Positions 20,521 through 32,200 of a DNA stretch of 64,000 bases are shown one piece after another. The translations under genes were made by a program, and so were the position numbers. How positions within the stretch are numbered: the stretch's first letter is position 1; each line of letters opens with the position of its first letter. The notes under the pieces were generated by a model. The model did not search any database. It was not told the origin of the DNA and was given only the letters and a program-made list of their open reading frames with translations. Source of the stretch: Brachycybe producta (taxonomy: Eukaryota > Arthropoda > Diplopoda > Playtdesmida > Andrognathidae); assembly GCA_036925085.1 (NCBI GenBank), contig JAUPFP010000047.1, forward strand, positions 1,377,001-1,441,000, written 5' to 3'.

Positions 20521-22849
20521 TTTTTTTTTTCTTCATGACGAAATTCGTAAATTATCATTCATTAGAGGCCCTGTTTCCACTTGGCCAAAATGAAAGTGAA
20601 AAAGTGTTTTAACTGAAAAAAAGCACAAATAGTCAAATAGAAAGTATAGGTTAAAAGATGTTTTCTCATTTCAATTGACTTAACATTAATGAACCAAACC
20701 ATTATAGTGAATAGTTGGACCACGTTTATGCTCCAATATTGAACTGCTTTTTTTAAAATTGGGACATTGTATTGTCCAATTAATAAAAATGCATGAAATC
20801 ATTTCACCCATAGTATAAACTGCCGTCTTCTTTAGTTGCATTTTTCGCAGTTTGATATATTTCGTCAAGTGGAAATAGGCCTTTAATGTTAAAAAAATTT
20901 ATCATTTGCAATTTGCCATAAAAGGCTCTTTTTTTTGAAGAAATCAACGTAAAAATTCTTTCATGCACAATTAATTCATTCGCTGCTCTAATTTCGAAAT
21001 CTATTACAACTTTTTTTTTCTCAAATTGTTTTTAAAACGCCGAATTAAACGAATTTGTTTAGTTTTTTTTTTTTCAAATTTCTAAACCACTTTCAATATA
21101 TTTTGAATGTTTTAATTGAAATGCGGAACAAGCAGTGTTCCCTTCCATTGTTTTTCTTTATTCATTTGCATATTTTTTTAGATGGGTTTCTTATAAAACA
21201 TCTTTTAAAGTGTAAAAGGGCACTTTTGGTGATTTACTTTCTGCTTTTTAAGCCCTATTGTCATGTGACCCCATTTATTATTAAGAATACCTAGACAAAT
21301 AAACGTGATTCGTTACAGGTAAAATGATTAGCCAGGTAAGAAACCCAATAAGAATTTAAGAAAATAAATAGGAAAAAATTATGGCACAACCCCTCAGGTT
21401 TTTTTTATGAGACATGATTTTTTTGGATGTATTTCGAGGAAACCATTTTGTCGGAAGACAAATTTCTAAGAATTATAATCGTTATGTTCGTCCCATTTTT
21501 AGCTCTCAACTTCCTCATTGGTTTAATTTGAACCATGTGACCTGATGACGTTTTCAATTATGGCTGATAGTGGCGAGCGGCCATATTGATACAGGATGAT
21601 CAACAATTTTGCACGGCTTGAAATTTGTTTTTTAAATTGACTAGATTATCAGTCAGTCTGTGATACAAAATGGAGAATTTGTGCATTGTGAATTTGTCAT
21701 TTAATATAATTAAAAAAGAAATTAAGTTGAAAGTATTTTAAAAATGAAAAGTTTAGAAACAATAAACGAAATGATTACGGATTTTTTTTTAGAAAAAAAA
21801 GTTGCAAATGTTTCACTTTAATCACTTGAAGTTTTTCAAAAATAGCACTATGGTCTGGTTATTAATAGGGAGCGGATTTATATGCAACTTGCATATATGT
21901 CGTTTGCTTATATGCGGTTGGTTGAAACAATAAAAAAAGTTTTGCAACAAAAAACTTCACAAACTTAATTGAGCATTACAAGTGCAAATTTCACGTGTTA
22001 TTGCCTATTTGGCTTTTTTGGCATATGAAACTATTTGAATGCATACTTAATAGTTTTTGAATTGAATTTTTAAATCATTATGAAGTAAAAAATCTGTGTA
22101 ATTTCCTAAATTATACTAATATATAATTAAATGTACGTGGTTGTAATCAGTTTTTTTTTTTCTTCATATTATCATTAATGTAATTTGCAAGCACATTTCA
22201 CAAGTTTTAAAGACATATTTGCCTGCATAATGTCTTTGTTTGTAGTGCCTCAAATTCGCTTTTCAGTATTGTATATATTGTTATTTACTTACTAATATTT
22301 TAGTTTCTAAAATATTTATGATTTCTTCTAAAAGTTATCATTAAACTGTAGATGGACACCTACATTATGTAAACTCGTAAAATTGCAATTATACTAGAAA
22401 GTGTAGTTAAAAACAACAATGAACATTGTAGACATTTTATTTTTTTTAATACCACCCTGTAGAGGAAAACCTCACAACTTGTTACATTTCTTGTTAGTTT
22501 CTGTACCAAACAAAAGACCAATTTCAGTGTCAAATGAAGGTTAAATTCGATAATAAATTTAGGATTTATTTTTAGAATGTGATTTCACCTATTTTTTTTT
22601 TTCGCCTAAGGTGGTGGTTGGGTTGTTAGTACTTGTTACATACTAGAAATTTTCCACTCGTATAATTATTAAGTGGTCTTTAAGTTTATTTTAAGTTGTT
22701 AGGTATAGACAACTTTAGGACCTTCATAAAATCGACTAAAGGATAAGAAGAAAACTTGAGACTTTAAAACATAAAATTCTCAGAGATAAATTTCTAACGT
22801 AGCAAAAGTAACTTTAAATCATTTTGCCTTTTAAGTTGTTTAAAATCCA

Positions 22850-22976
22850 AATTCAAGAGCAACAACTTGAACCCTCGGAGTAGGGTTCGTAACTTAAAAC
22901 ATAGAAAATGCCTGTTTAAAAATACTTAATAAAACAGAATTTTTGGAGGGTTTCAAGCTTGAAATAGTCTGAAATG
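22850..22976. repeat. Foldback element, family CCAAATTCAAG (copy 8)
   Basis: The left arm has ATCCAAATTCAAGAGC, CTTGAACCCTCGGAGTAGGG and TTCGTAAC; the right arm is short, with GGAGGGTTTCAAGCTTGAAA. The arms are unequal, so this is a partly deleted copy. Confidence 0.55.
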
Positions 22977-23540
22977 TGGAAATAGGTTCGATTTACACTA
23001 TTTCAATGTGATTGATATAAACCTGATATAACCTGATATAAGAAAATCATATTCTTCCGAAATATTTGTTGGGAAGTGAAATTCTAAGGTTCCTTCCATG
23101 AAAAACTTGTCTGTTTTTAATAATCAAGGTTTCATTTCTTTGTGTGTGTGTGTTTTTTTTTCGCAACTAGATTAAGTTTGGAGCTAATGAGAATACTAAT
23201 AATAAGAGCTTCTTGTATCCTATATAGTTTATATGGGAGGATTAAATGTAAGCCAGGTCAATTAGGAGAAGAAGACAAGACTTGAATCCTTTTTACTTTC
23301 TTTCTTTCTTCTCGAAATTTAGATGTTTATTATTATTATTATGGCTGTGTGCAGAAAAAAAAAGGCATCGCAAAACGGAAATTGTTAGCATGGAGTATTT
23401 GTCGAAATCGCAAGGGCAAGTGGGAAATGTTCACTGGCTTCCTTGCTTCCGTTTTGATAGACCCACATCTTTCTTCAACTCCATATAGCATTAGTGTTTT
23501 ACACCAATAGAACACCAATAGACCTAAAAAAGATATACAA

Positions 23541-23547
<7 letters not shown>

Positions 23548-23572
<25 letters not shown>
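23548..23572. repeat. (GA)n microsatellite
   Basis: A GA array followed by about 200 bp rich in ACACA motifs, which explains the open frames on both strands here. Confidence 0.9.
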
Positions 23573-23576
<4 letters not shown>

Positions 23577-23924
23577 CACTAATTATGTGGCATATACAGA
23601 TTCACGACATAAGAAAACACAAATATTGAGAGTGACACGCGCACACATTATATTTAAAAATACACTAAACATACATGCAGAGTACAAATACGGCGAAAGA
23701 ACCCACATATACACATAAAAATTACACAAACAAAGACACGCACAAACACATGTACTGAGAAAACACACTAAGAAAATTCCACTCACAATGAGAGAGTTGA
23801 CACACACATGCGCTTAAACATTGTGTAAGAGAACACAAAAACACGCACACTGAAGAAAAGAATACACATTCACTGAAAAACACACAATAAGAGAAAACAT
23901 TGTCATTAAGATAGTTTGAAAGTG

Positions 23925-24265
23925 CATGTAAACCCCTCTCAAACTGTGATTAATTCTGTCTTTCAGGTGCAAAATGAAGAGAAACTTACATGTGTTTTAC
24001 AAACTAGAAGGGTAGCTCAATCACTTAATGATATTTTCACGTTTGATAACTTTCAAAATAAGCTTTTTATCCGAGTTTCAAAATGACCCCAACTTTAAGA
24101 AGACAATATTTTTTTAATTTTATATTTTCTTTTGAAAAATGATCAAACATTGAAAATATCCTTAAATGATTGCGCTACCATTTTAAATTCTAAAACACTT
24201 TCAAAGATTCTCTTAATTTTTCTCCTGAAAGACAGCACAATCCGAGTTCGAAACCATCTTAAGTG
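23925..24265. repeat. Foldback element, family TTTAGAAACTAGAAG (copy 2)
   Basis: The left half contains CTGTCTTTCAGGTGC, AAATGAAGAGAAACTT, TTTTACAAACTAGAAGGGTA and GCTCAATCACTTAATGATAT. The right half contains the inverse set: ATATCCTTAAATGATTGCGC, TACCATTTTAAATTC, TCTTAATTTTTCTCCTGAAAG. This copy shows the palindromic layout of the family best. Confidence 0.65.
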
Positions 24266-24671
24266 ACAGAGAAAACCTTACAAATAAAATGAGAAAACGC
24301 AAAGAAAAACACACATTTACGGTACACACAGTGTTGAAAATAGAAATGTGAACACACATTTGTACTGTTCATGTAGTGAGGAAGAGAATACTCAAGATAT
24401 TGGATGTAAAAAAGGCCCCAGTGTTAAGAGATTATTTCATAGTAATAATAAGCCTACATTTTAGATTTTTTAATTGCTTGGGTTTCTATTTGTTTCAATG
24501 TGTTTTTTGTGGTCTCATAAAATATAATAGTTTGGTATAAATTAACTTATTAGTCTTGTAGATTATTTCCTTATTGACCTATTTGAGGTATTTTTTTATC
24601 TGTTGGGTTTCTTCTTTCTTGTCTTAGAATGGGGTTTAGGGCACTTTCTTGGTTATGATTATTTTGTATAC

Positions 24672-24849
24672 CTGCTGGTACTTGGTTTCCATTTACAATT
24701 TCCTCAGATTCATCTTCGTCGCCTTCTTGGTCCATTTGAGAAGAGGACCTACTGAAAATTGATTCTTTTCTATCCGATTTATCGCCTTTTTGTCTCTTTT
24801 CGCCCTTTTTCCAATTTCCATCATTTGATCGAGATGAAGTACAGGAGGG

Positions 24850-24881
<32 letters not shown>

Positions 24882-26346
24882 TGGGAGAAGATGAGGGGGA
24901 CGAGGAGAAGGGGGAGGGAGAGGACATGGAGTGGCATTCACAATTACTCAATTGTTTTTCAGTGGTGGAGTTTTGTCGTTGGTTCTTTAACGGCAGTAGT
25001 TCATCATCATCATCTGTATCATTAACACAGTGGACGCCAACTTCTGGTTGTAAACAATGACCCGCATCATGAAACCGATCAATAAGATGATGATCGCTTG
25101 TGAGAATCCTTTGGTCATCATTAGTATTGCTATTGGTGGTGGTCACTTGGAATGCGATTTCAATAATAGCTGCTGAACATTTTGTCTTAAAAATGGGCCT
25201 TTCACTGAGCTCTTGGTCATTACAATGATCTGACCAAATGACTGTCTCTTTGTCATCATCATCACTGACCAAATGATGAAGGCATGAAGATTGTGGAGGT
25301 GGTGGAGGTGGCGGCGGTGGTGGTGGAGGAGGGAGATTAAGGTGTTCAATCCTCTTCCTTGTTGTCCAAAATCCTCCTTCTTTAGTGACACTTTTGTCAT
25401 CCTCAACACTATGGTCAATGTCCTTACTGGACATGCGTTGGAATTGAGAATCTGAACTCCAGGACACGATGAGATCTGATGGAGACACATGATGGTCACT
25501 GTTGTTGTGGCCAAAGGAACTGTTTTCAAAACAGCGTCCACCATTGTGTAGATACTTTGGACGTATTCTACTATTATTTTTGTTGCAACAGCGTTCTTTT
25601 AGAGTCTTTCTACTGATGAATGTTGTGTTTTTAAGAGTTTGTATCTTTTTCATTTTACTTAGAATGTCGTCATCGGGTTGGTCATTCTTAGAATTAAAGT
25701 ATGACTCCAACTGTTTGTTTTTTCTCACGCTGTTTTCTAGAGTGGTTTCAGTGGCCACCGCTGCCGTCAAAGTTGAAGACTCGTCATCAACGTCCGGCAC
25801 AATGGGTTTTTCTGGGCGAGGTTGTTGTGGTTGTTGCCGTGAGTCATCTGAAAAAGGGTTACACTTATCATCCGAGGTTTCTGAACACTCATCTTTTTCT
25901 GATGTACTATTATTACACAATAAATCTAACACATTGGTGTTGTTGTTGTTGTTGTTATTATTATTAATATAAGGTGGTAGATGACATTGAGAGTAACTGG
26001 AATCTTCTTCTTGTTCTATTGATTTCAGTAATAAAGATGATAAATTGTCAGCTTCATTTGAATCAAATAAAAGATGCAAAAGACTTAAATCAGAGGTGGT
26101 GGACGGTGATAAAGTTGATGCCGCTGAAGATGAAGATGATGATGATGATGCTGGTGATGAAGAAGATTCAATTCCACTGTCAAAAAACATATTCTCATCA
26201 TCTTTTGAGGTGTTTGTTGCAATGGTTAGGGCACTTTGATAATCCGTATAAGTTTCATAAATATCATTTGTCACTTTGGTTAAATTCCAATCAGTGGCTG
26301 CCACCAATTGTCCAAAATTAGCAATGTCCAGTGAATCGACAGCCAT
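24672..26346 (-). CDS. ERG: ERG-like gene, long N-terminal coding exon 1
   Basis: The exon runs from ATG at 26344-26346 (AAAGATGG context; no earlier in-frame ATG) to a CAG|GTATAC donor, phase 1, encoding residues 1-558. The assignment rests on two things: the junction to the Pointed exon reads QVPA-DPTRW, matching vertebrate ERG VPADPTLW, and residues 39-60 (SALTIATNTSKDDENMFFDS) resemble the vertebrate start EALSVVS-DDQSLFDS. Other features are DSGIES at 56-61, a Ser-rich tract at 61-85 with ASSSS, poly-Asn at about 127-136, 13 prolines at 339-351, acidic SDDDD, a second poly-Ser near 478-500, and a basic KKGEKRQKGDK before an acidic end. Vertebrate ERG has only about 110 residues in this place. 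Without splicing, the frame would read on 33 codons to a stop at 24571. Confidence 0.82.
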
Positions 26347-26800
26347 CTTTTTTTTTAAATATAGCAACTTTAAAAAACAAAATAAAAGTTTTAAACTCAA
26401 ACTTTACATTTCTTATATTTTCAAAAAAAAAAAAATAACAATTGTGTTGTGTCTGTTCTTATTCTTTCTTTTAAGCTCTCAAACGTTTCCTTAGTAGAAA
26501 AAAAAAACTTTTGTTATCCAAAAGGATTAAGATGCATTTAAAACACATATTTTAAAAAAGTGGTATATACATTATAAATATGAAGCTCTGAAAGAAAAGA
26601 AAAAAAGTTGGGCGTCTGTGTGGCGCTGTATTCAACATTAAAAGATCATATAATGTTTTGTTGTCCTCTGGTCGACTTCTTGACTTGGAGCCAGTAATGA
26701 ACAACCAAACTTTTCCCGCCAAATTGATGTGCATATTAGCCCATCCCTTTTTTTTAAAAAAAAATATGGCGGACACTGTCCGACTTTGTTTTTTTTTTTT
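26347..26800 (-). promoter_or_regulatory. 5' flank and putative promoter of the ERG-like gene
   Basis: Upstream of the ERG start (rising coordinates) the sequence is A/T-rich, with two strong sites: TTTTCCCGCCAAA at 26711-26723 fits the E2F consensus TTTSSCGC, and AATATGGCGG at 26763-26772 fits YY1 (AANATGGCGG). The transcription start is not defined and further noncoding exons are possible. Short open frames on both strands here have no supporting features. Confidence 0.4.
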
Positions 26801-27295
26801 TACAAAATTGAATGTTCAGGATGAATACGCTTTGAAGATTTTTTTCTTCTTCTCTCCTCTTTTTACTTCTTAAAAAAACTTCTTTCGAATGTATCTCATG
26901 TAAACATCCTCCCCTCCCTCTTTTTTTTTCATTCTCTCCACCCACTAACTGTTTTTGTATGAACATTTTTTTTATTATTATTTTACGTATAGGTCTACGT
27001 CACTTTGATACTATTCTATGGTAGGCCAATTTTTTTTTTCTTTGTTGAAATGCTATGTGATGTGATAATCGCTTGATAGCAATTCGTGGAAACTTGTAGG
27101 TGCAGAAAGAGAGAAAGGTGTGTGCGCGTATAAGACTCCTATGGAACTTTCTTTCTTCGTGATTGCTTCAGGCATTTTTTTTTTTCTTTCTTTCAATAAC
27201 ATAGATTATAGTAATAACTACAGGGTGTTAGGAAAGTAACACAACTTATAATTTTTCAGTATAGTCATGTATTTAGATTAAATTATGCTGCTTCA
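26801..27295. other. Intergenic stretch, nothing recognised
   Basis: T-rich low-complexity sequence (CTTCTTCTCTCC, GTATGAAC, runs of T). No gene, RNA or clear repeat was found. Confidence 0.5.
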
Positions 27296-27860
27296 GGTGG
27301 GGTCACACTACAGAACAAATTGCTGTAGCTTACCTCATGAGAGCCACGACACTACATGCAACACTGGAATTTACGTATTGTTGAGGGAAAAACAATATTG
27401 TGTAATTACTGTTTAGAAGGTTTTTTGGCACCATTAAGCTGCATTCACATAACTCAACGAAGTGTTGTGCAACCTGTGGCGTGCAACTTAAAATGTTTGC
27501 ACTAAATTGTACTTTACAGTTGGATGTGTCGTTTATTATACTGATGAGACTCGTCATTAATTTTCGTACTAGGCACCTTGATGAATTTCGTTATTAAATC
27601 ACAACCCAATAGCAATATTCTAGCAAAATCCTCATTTAAATTAAATATCTGTCGTATTCTCTACAACGCAGGCATAACTATATTGCAAGTTGTGTTGTGT
27701 GGCGTTGCACTATACTTTAAAATAATTTTTGTCTAATGTGAATTCACTTTTAGTTTGTCCCTCGGAACTTGCATGTCAAAATTTTGAGCAGAGTGAACTA
27801 ATTTAAAGTTGTTTCGTATTCTAAAACAATTTGTTGAATAGTGTGATTCTAGCTTTAGAG
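27296..27860. repeat. Possible foldback element with TCACACTA ends
   Basis: The left end has GGTGGGGTCACACTACAGAA and CAAATTG; the right end has CAATTTGTTGAATAGTGTGA and CTAGCTTTAG, the inverse. An internal pair also occurs: GTTGTGCAACCTGTGGCGTG near 27464 and TTGTGTGGCGTTGCAC near 27695. The ends resemble loosely the GCGGCGATCACA family. Confidence 0.35.
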
Positions 27861-29035
27861 GAATGTTGAACCCGTGAAACACATTGTTGAGTTGTTGAAA
27901 TGTTGGGGGTAATTATTATTAAATTCCACGTTGGATGAATGACTTTTTGTTCATCCTGTATGCTACTAAACATAAAATGTCTACTACCTGAAGTCTTATG
28001 TAGAATACTTGAGATACACTTTATAAAAATGTATCTTTTTATAATTGTATATATGGTTAAATCCTATAGCTCGTTCACATTTTTATAAATGTAGTTTAAC
28101 AACAGTGGACGGTACGTTTTTTTTTTTAAAAAAAACTATCAATTTATCATATTTTCATAGCTTACCTACATGATAAAATTGACATTGTTTTTTCTAAACT
28201 TGAAAATAATGTTAAGTATTATGTTTATATTATGTTTATATTATGTTTATATTATGTTTCATGTTTCTTATATTTACAATCTAAAAAATAGCCTGGTAAA
28301 GCATATCTGTGATTAGTGTATTAGTGTTTAAAGTTATTTTTTATACAAGAGTTATACCTAGTACACAACCTGCTAATTTAAATGCATTTAAATAATAAAC
28401 GTGTTCTACAGAGCCCTGTGAAGGGCAAACAAACAATATGTCGAATCCAATTTATTCAGTTAATAATCTGAAAATGTTGAGTTAATACTTAAATATATAT
28501 ATAAACTATTGACAAAATATTGATAAAGTATAATAAAGTCAATTTTTATTTGGTGTTCATGTCCTTAACTGGATTCCGTATAATTCATTTAAACACATTT
28601 AATTTGAATTCATTTAACTCATATGTGTTCAAGGTATTAGTTGCATTTATAAATTAATTTTTAAATGAAATTAATTTATAGTATAAAAACGATTTGAAGA
28701 AAAGCAATTTATTTTCATGTTAACATATGACAATTACAATTTTTTTTAAGAGTAAATAATAATTTCAGCTTGCAAATAACTATACACTCATATTTTGTTT
28801 TTCTTAAAAACATTGGGAAAAGTAAAATCAATTTATTTTGAGTACAGATATTATAACTCATGTTAAACATGAAACGCCTTTACTTCAGAACCACCAATTG
28901 CTTTATTTTATACGTTTTTAACTCTTTTTGCAGTATTTGCATTTTACAACAAATACATTAATACAAAATCGATGAGGCTTAGTTCAAGATGGTGAATGCG
29001 ACTCAATAAAAGAAAGATCATCACAGAAAAATAAT
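27861..29035. other. Intergenic AT-rich stretch with an 11-bp minisatellite
   Basis: The unit ATTATGTTTAT is repeated about four times at 28218-28259. At 28407-28427 there is a lone end, TACAGAGCCCTGTGAAGGGC, related to the ends of the satellite element at 36184-37793. No coding sequence is supported. Confidence 0.6.
28407..28427. repeat. Solo terminal sequence related to the 36.2-kb satellite element
   Basis: TACAGAGCCCTGTGAAGGGC matches the 21-bp terminal repeat of the element at 36184-37793 (TACGGAGCCCTGTAAAGGAC) except at three bases. No array or second end is nearby, so it is probably a deletion remnant. Confidence 0.45.
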
Positions 29036-29233
29036 AAGTCCGTTTTATGACATTAAATTGTTATATATAGCTCGAAACTTTATAACAGTCACAAAAGAAA
29101 GATTATGACAAATATTGTCATATGAGTGCCATAGACTGGTGTACAAAATAATATGGCCATCATAAAATAATGGCGCATAACAGTTACAATTATAAGGTCT
29201 GACTGTCACAAGTTTATGACTTCTTTGTAATGA
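29036..29233. repeat. Dispersed repeat with TGACAAATATTGTCATATGA core (copy 2)
   Basis: It shares the exact 20-base core (29106-29125) and the ordered motifs TGCCAT, CTGTCACAAGTTTATGACTT with the copy at 4374-4545. The core is close to palindromic. Confidence 0.5.
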
Positions 29234-32200
29234 GGCAAGGAGGTATTGGGTAAACTTCTTTTCCTTTTACGGAGTGAAACGATTACACACTTTGTGTCAC
29301 ATTATTGATCTTGATTTGGCCTGTGGTATAAATAGGCTTTAGAATTCACTGCTCTGATTACAGAAAAAATGTAACAATCATATCTTATGTCATGTCGTAT
29401 GATCGACCATTTTGCGACTATATTATGCCGTTGACCATTCACTGGCAGTCACATACCGGGTATTATATTTGCTAATTTGCTTTTGTGACTGTTAAAATTG
29501 TGTTACCAACTTATGACAATTTACTATCATAATAACAGTTTTAATTGTAATCCTCTCTCATGGTTGTCATTATTTGATTGCTTCTTTTGAATATACACAC
29601 AGTAAGGAGTAAACGAATTAAAAGGTTTACCTCAGAAACAGGAATGGGAGGAGTAGTGGTTGTTATTTTCAACACACAAGGTTGAAACACAATTTCAAGA
29701 AACTTATTTTGTTGATGTTGATGACACATCATAAATATTCTCATCTGACTTTTTTATAATTTTATTTTTAGTCTTATGGTTCTATTTCTAATAATTTTTT
29801 TAAGAAATTCGTTGGATGTACTTTATTATTGGCCTTCAACTCTTTTTTTTTTTCTCTTCTTTTTAATTTCCCTTTCTAATCTTTCTGTACAAAGTTTGAA
29901 ATGTTTACTTATAAATTTGTCATAATATAGTTTCTCAGAAGGTGTAGAGGACGAATATAGTGGAAATCTTAATTAGGTTGGCTTCTATTGCAATGTCATG
30001 TAATGCAATAGCTCATAATCAACTGTTTTTAATGATGTGCCACATTTGTTAAAATTTGCAGTCATTTGGCTCGTTTTGATGCTGAAGTTGGCCATCATGT
30101 TCACCACCCTATGCTATATAGCTTATTAATATAGATATATTATGATGATTTCACATCAGTAGGTTTATTAAAAAAAATGAAACTTCTGCGAAACAATTTT
30201 ATACTCAATTCAGTGAGATTTTAACGTTTGCATACATTAAAGTGTTTATTTTAAGAAGATTTTCTTGGTAAATTTTGACAGGTTTTTCTTATTTAATAAA
30301 AATGAAGAAAAGTTTTCAAAATAAAGCTCAAAACTAAAATATGAAAGAGGAAGGGGAGGGTGGTGTTCTATTGTTATCACTTTTTGAATCACTTTGTATA
30401 TTTTTTTCCATTGTGGTTTATGACTTTGTTCTAAGTTGTATTATATTTTTTTAAGATTACTGTTTCGACATTGCCAACAACCTTGCTTGGAATGTATAAC
30501 ATTTAGCTTATTATGATTTCAAATGAGCTTCAGACATTTTTTTCTTATCAGGTGATATTGAATCAAAGATTATATTAAGAATGTATTTATCATATTTGGA
30601 AGGATTTTTCTTTTCACCACATATAAGGATTTAAGATTAGAGTACACCTCCACACACACACACTGGGCCAATAAATACAATTACACCGCAAATAAACAAT
30701 GGGATTTACATTCTTTCAGGATTTATTTCGTATCAAGATTAAGAAATTCAGTTGATGCAAATTAAACAACATAATATTGGCATTAATATAATATTGTGTA
30801 GGTGTTGTTAGGTATTGATTTGTTTTTTTTTTTACTAAGAAAATATTTTGTGAACATACCTGACCAGAACAAGTAACATTTTTGAGTTGGATTAATTTTT
30901 AATTACAAATTTCTAATGAATTATTGATATTGTTTGTGTGGATATATATCTCAATCTGTGTATTTATTTAAAAATAATTTTAACGAGAAAGTAAACCTTT
31001 TTTTCTCAGAAGAATTGCAAATGATTTTTGTTAAAATATTTTCACGATAATATCTTTCAAACTAAACTTTTTATAGTAGGTTATTTTGAAAATGATTAAT
31101 TTTTAGAGATTTTGTATAATATTTTGTAATAAAAGTAATTTTAAAAATGGCCTCAAACAACATATTGTTCATAAAAAAAATATTGTGATAAAATTATTTT
31201 ATCATATCTACAATTACAATTTTAACAAACTTGAATGTTTGAAAACGGTTACTGTAGTTAATGAAAATGCTTAAATATTAAATGTATCAGTGTTTAATGT
31301 TTATGATAGGTTTCATATTCATAAAGTTAGAAAAAAGTTCTCATCATTGTTTAGCAACAAGATAATAAAAACAATTTTACTAATTTGATTCAAAATAGGA
31401 AATGTTTCATGATTTAAAAAATAACTACATTTTAAACAGCCTTTCGGTGTTTTCATAACTGACATAACATCATTAAAGTTCATAGTCTCATATAAGACGT
31501 TATCTTACACCATATCATAACATGAATATATAATGTCCATATAAATGCTACACAGTCCAGTTACTGTGTAAGTATTGATTATCTCGAACCCTGCGGTCTT
31601 GCAATTTAGGGAGTTACTCCCCAAAGGTTGCATGGGTCATCCCAGTGGCAGCATGCAAGGTGGTTACCCGCGAAAATACTTCAGCATGTTTTTTTTACAG
31701 GTTATATAGGGTCAACTATTAAAACTTTCATTTTGTATTATTTTATGATAGAGAGAACATAACAATATATTATAAATATACCTCTGATTATTTAACGGTG
31801 GCATATTTTTTTTTTCGAGTTGAAAGAGAGAGGGAGGGGGGTTACAGGTGTGGATCCAAAAATGGATCCCACGCCACCTCCCTTGCTCCTGGCTATGACT
31901 ACTACTTTGGTCATATTTATATATATTTTTTGTAAAAATCACCCATGTTAACCTATGCTCTGAATTCTCACTCACTGAAAATGATGATTAACTCAAGCCT
32001 TTAGGCTTCATATAATGTGGTGCTTGTTTATTATTTTTGTTGTTGTAATATACAGCAAAATGTATAACGTACGAGTGAGTTTGTGTATGTAAGAAGAAGG
32101 GCTATTGTATTTTTGTGTACATCCCGTGACCCTAAATTCTAGATATGTATAACACCACCGCCCAAATTTTTTTAATCCATGGGAAACACTTTTGCAACGA

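Larger units (their letters stand above)
17980..24671 (-). other. ERG intron 1 (6.7 kb)
   Basis: This intron is about 6,692 bases long, from GTATAC at 24671 to the acceptor at 17980. It contains the candidate alternative first exon at 18059-18149, an X-box at 19719-19732, a local tandem duplication at 20209-20318, a foldback at 22850-22976, a GA array at 23548-23572 and a second foldback at 23925-24265. Around 21500-21600 ATTGG, TGATGACGTTTT and GCGGCCATATTG occur close together, which could be promoter sequence. No other exon is supported. Confidence 0.7.

Noticed and set aside
24571-24671. In-frame continuation of the long ERG exon to a stop (33 more codons), making a single-exon gene
   Set aside because: The donor at 24672 has the right phase and restores VPADPTRW with the Pointed exon, which is very unlikely by chance. 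Read-through cannot be excluded as a minor form.
24693-26321. Long open frames on both strands overlapping the ERG long exon (His-rich, Ser-rich, Val/Leu-rich)
   Set aside because: They are shadows of the Ser, Asp and Pro codon repeats of the true frame and contain no domain.
31580-31680. Possible tRNA gene on the minus strand (contains GGGTTCGAGA)
   Set aside because: No acceptor or anticodon stem can be drawn; at best it is a retroposon fragment.
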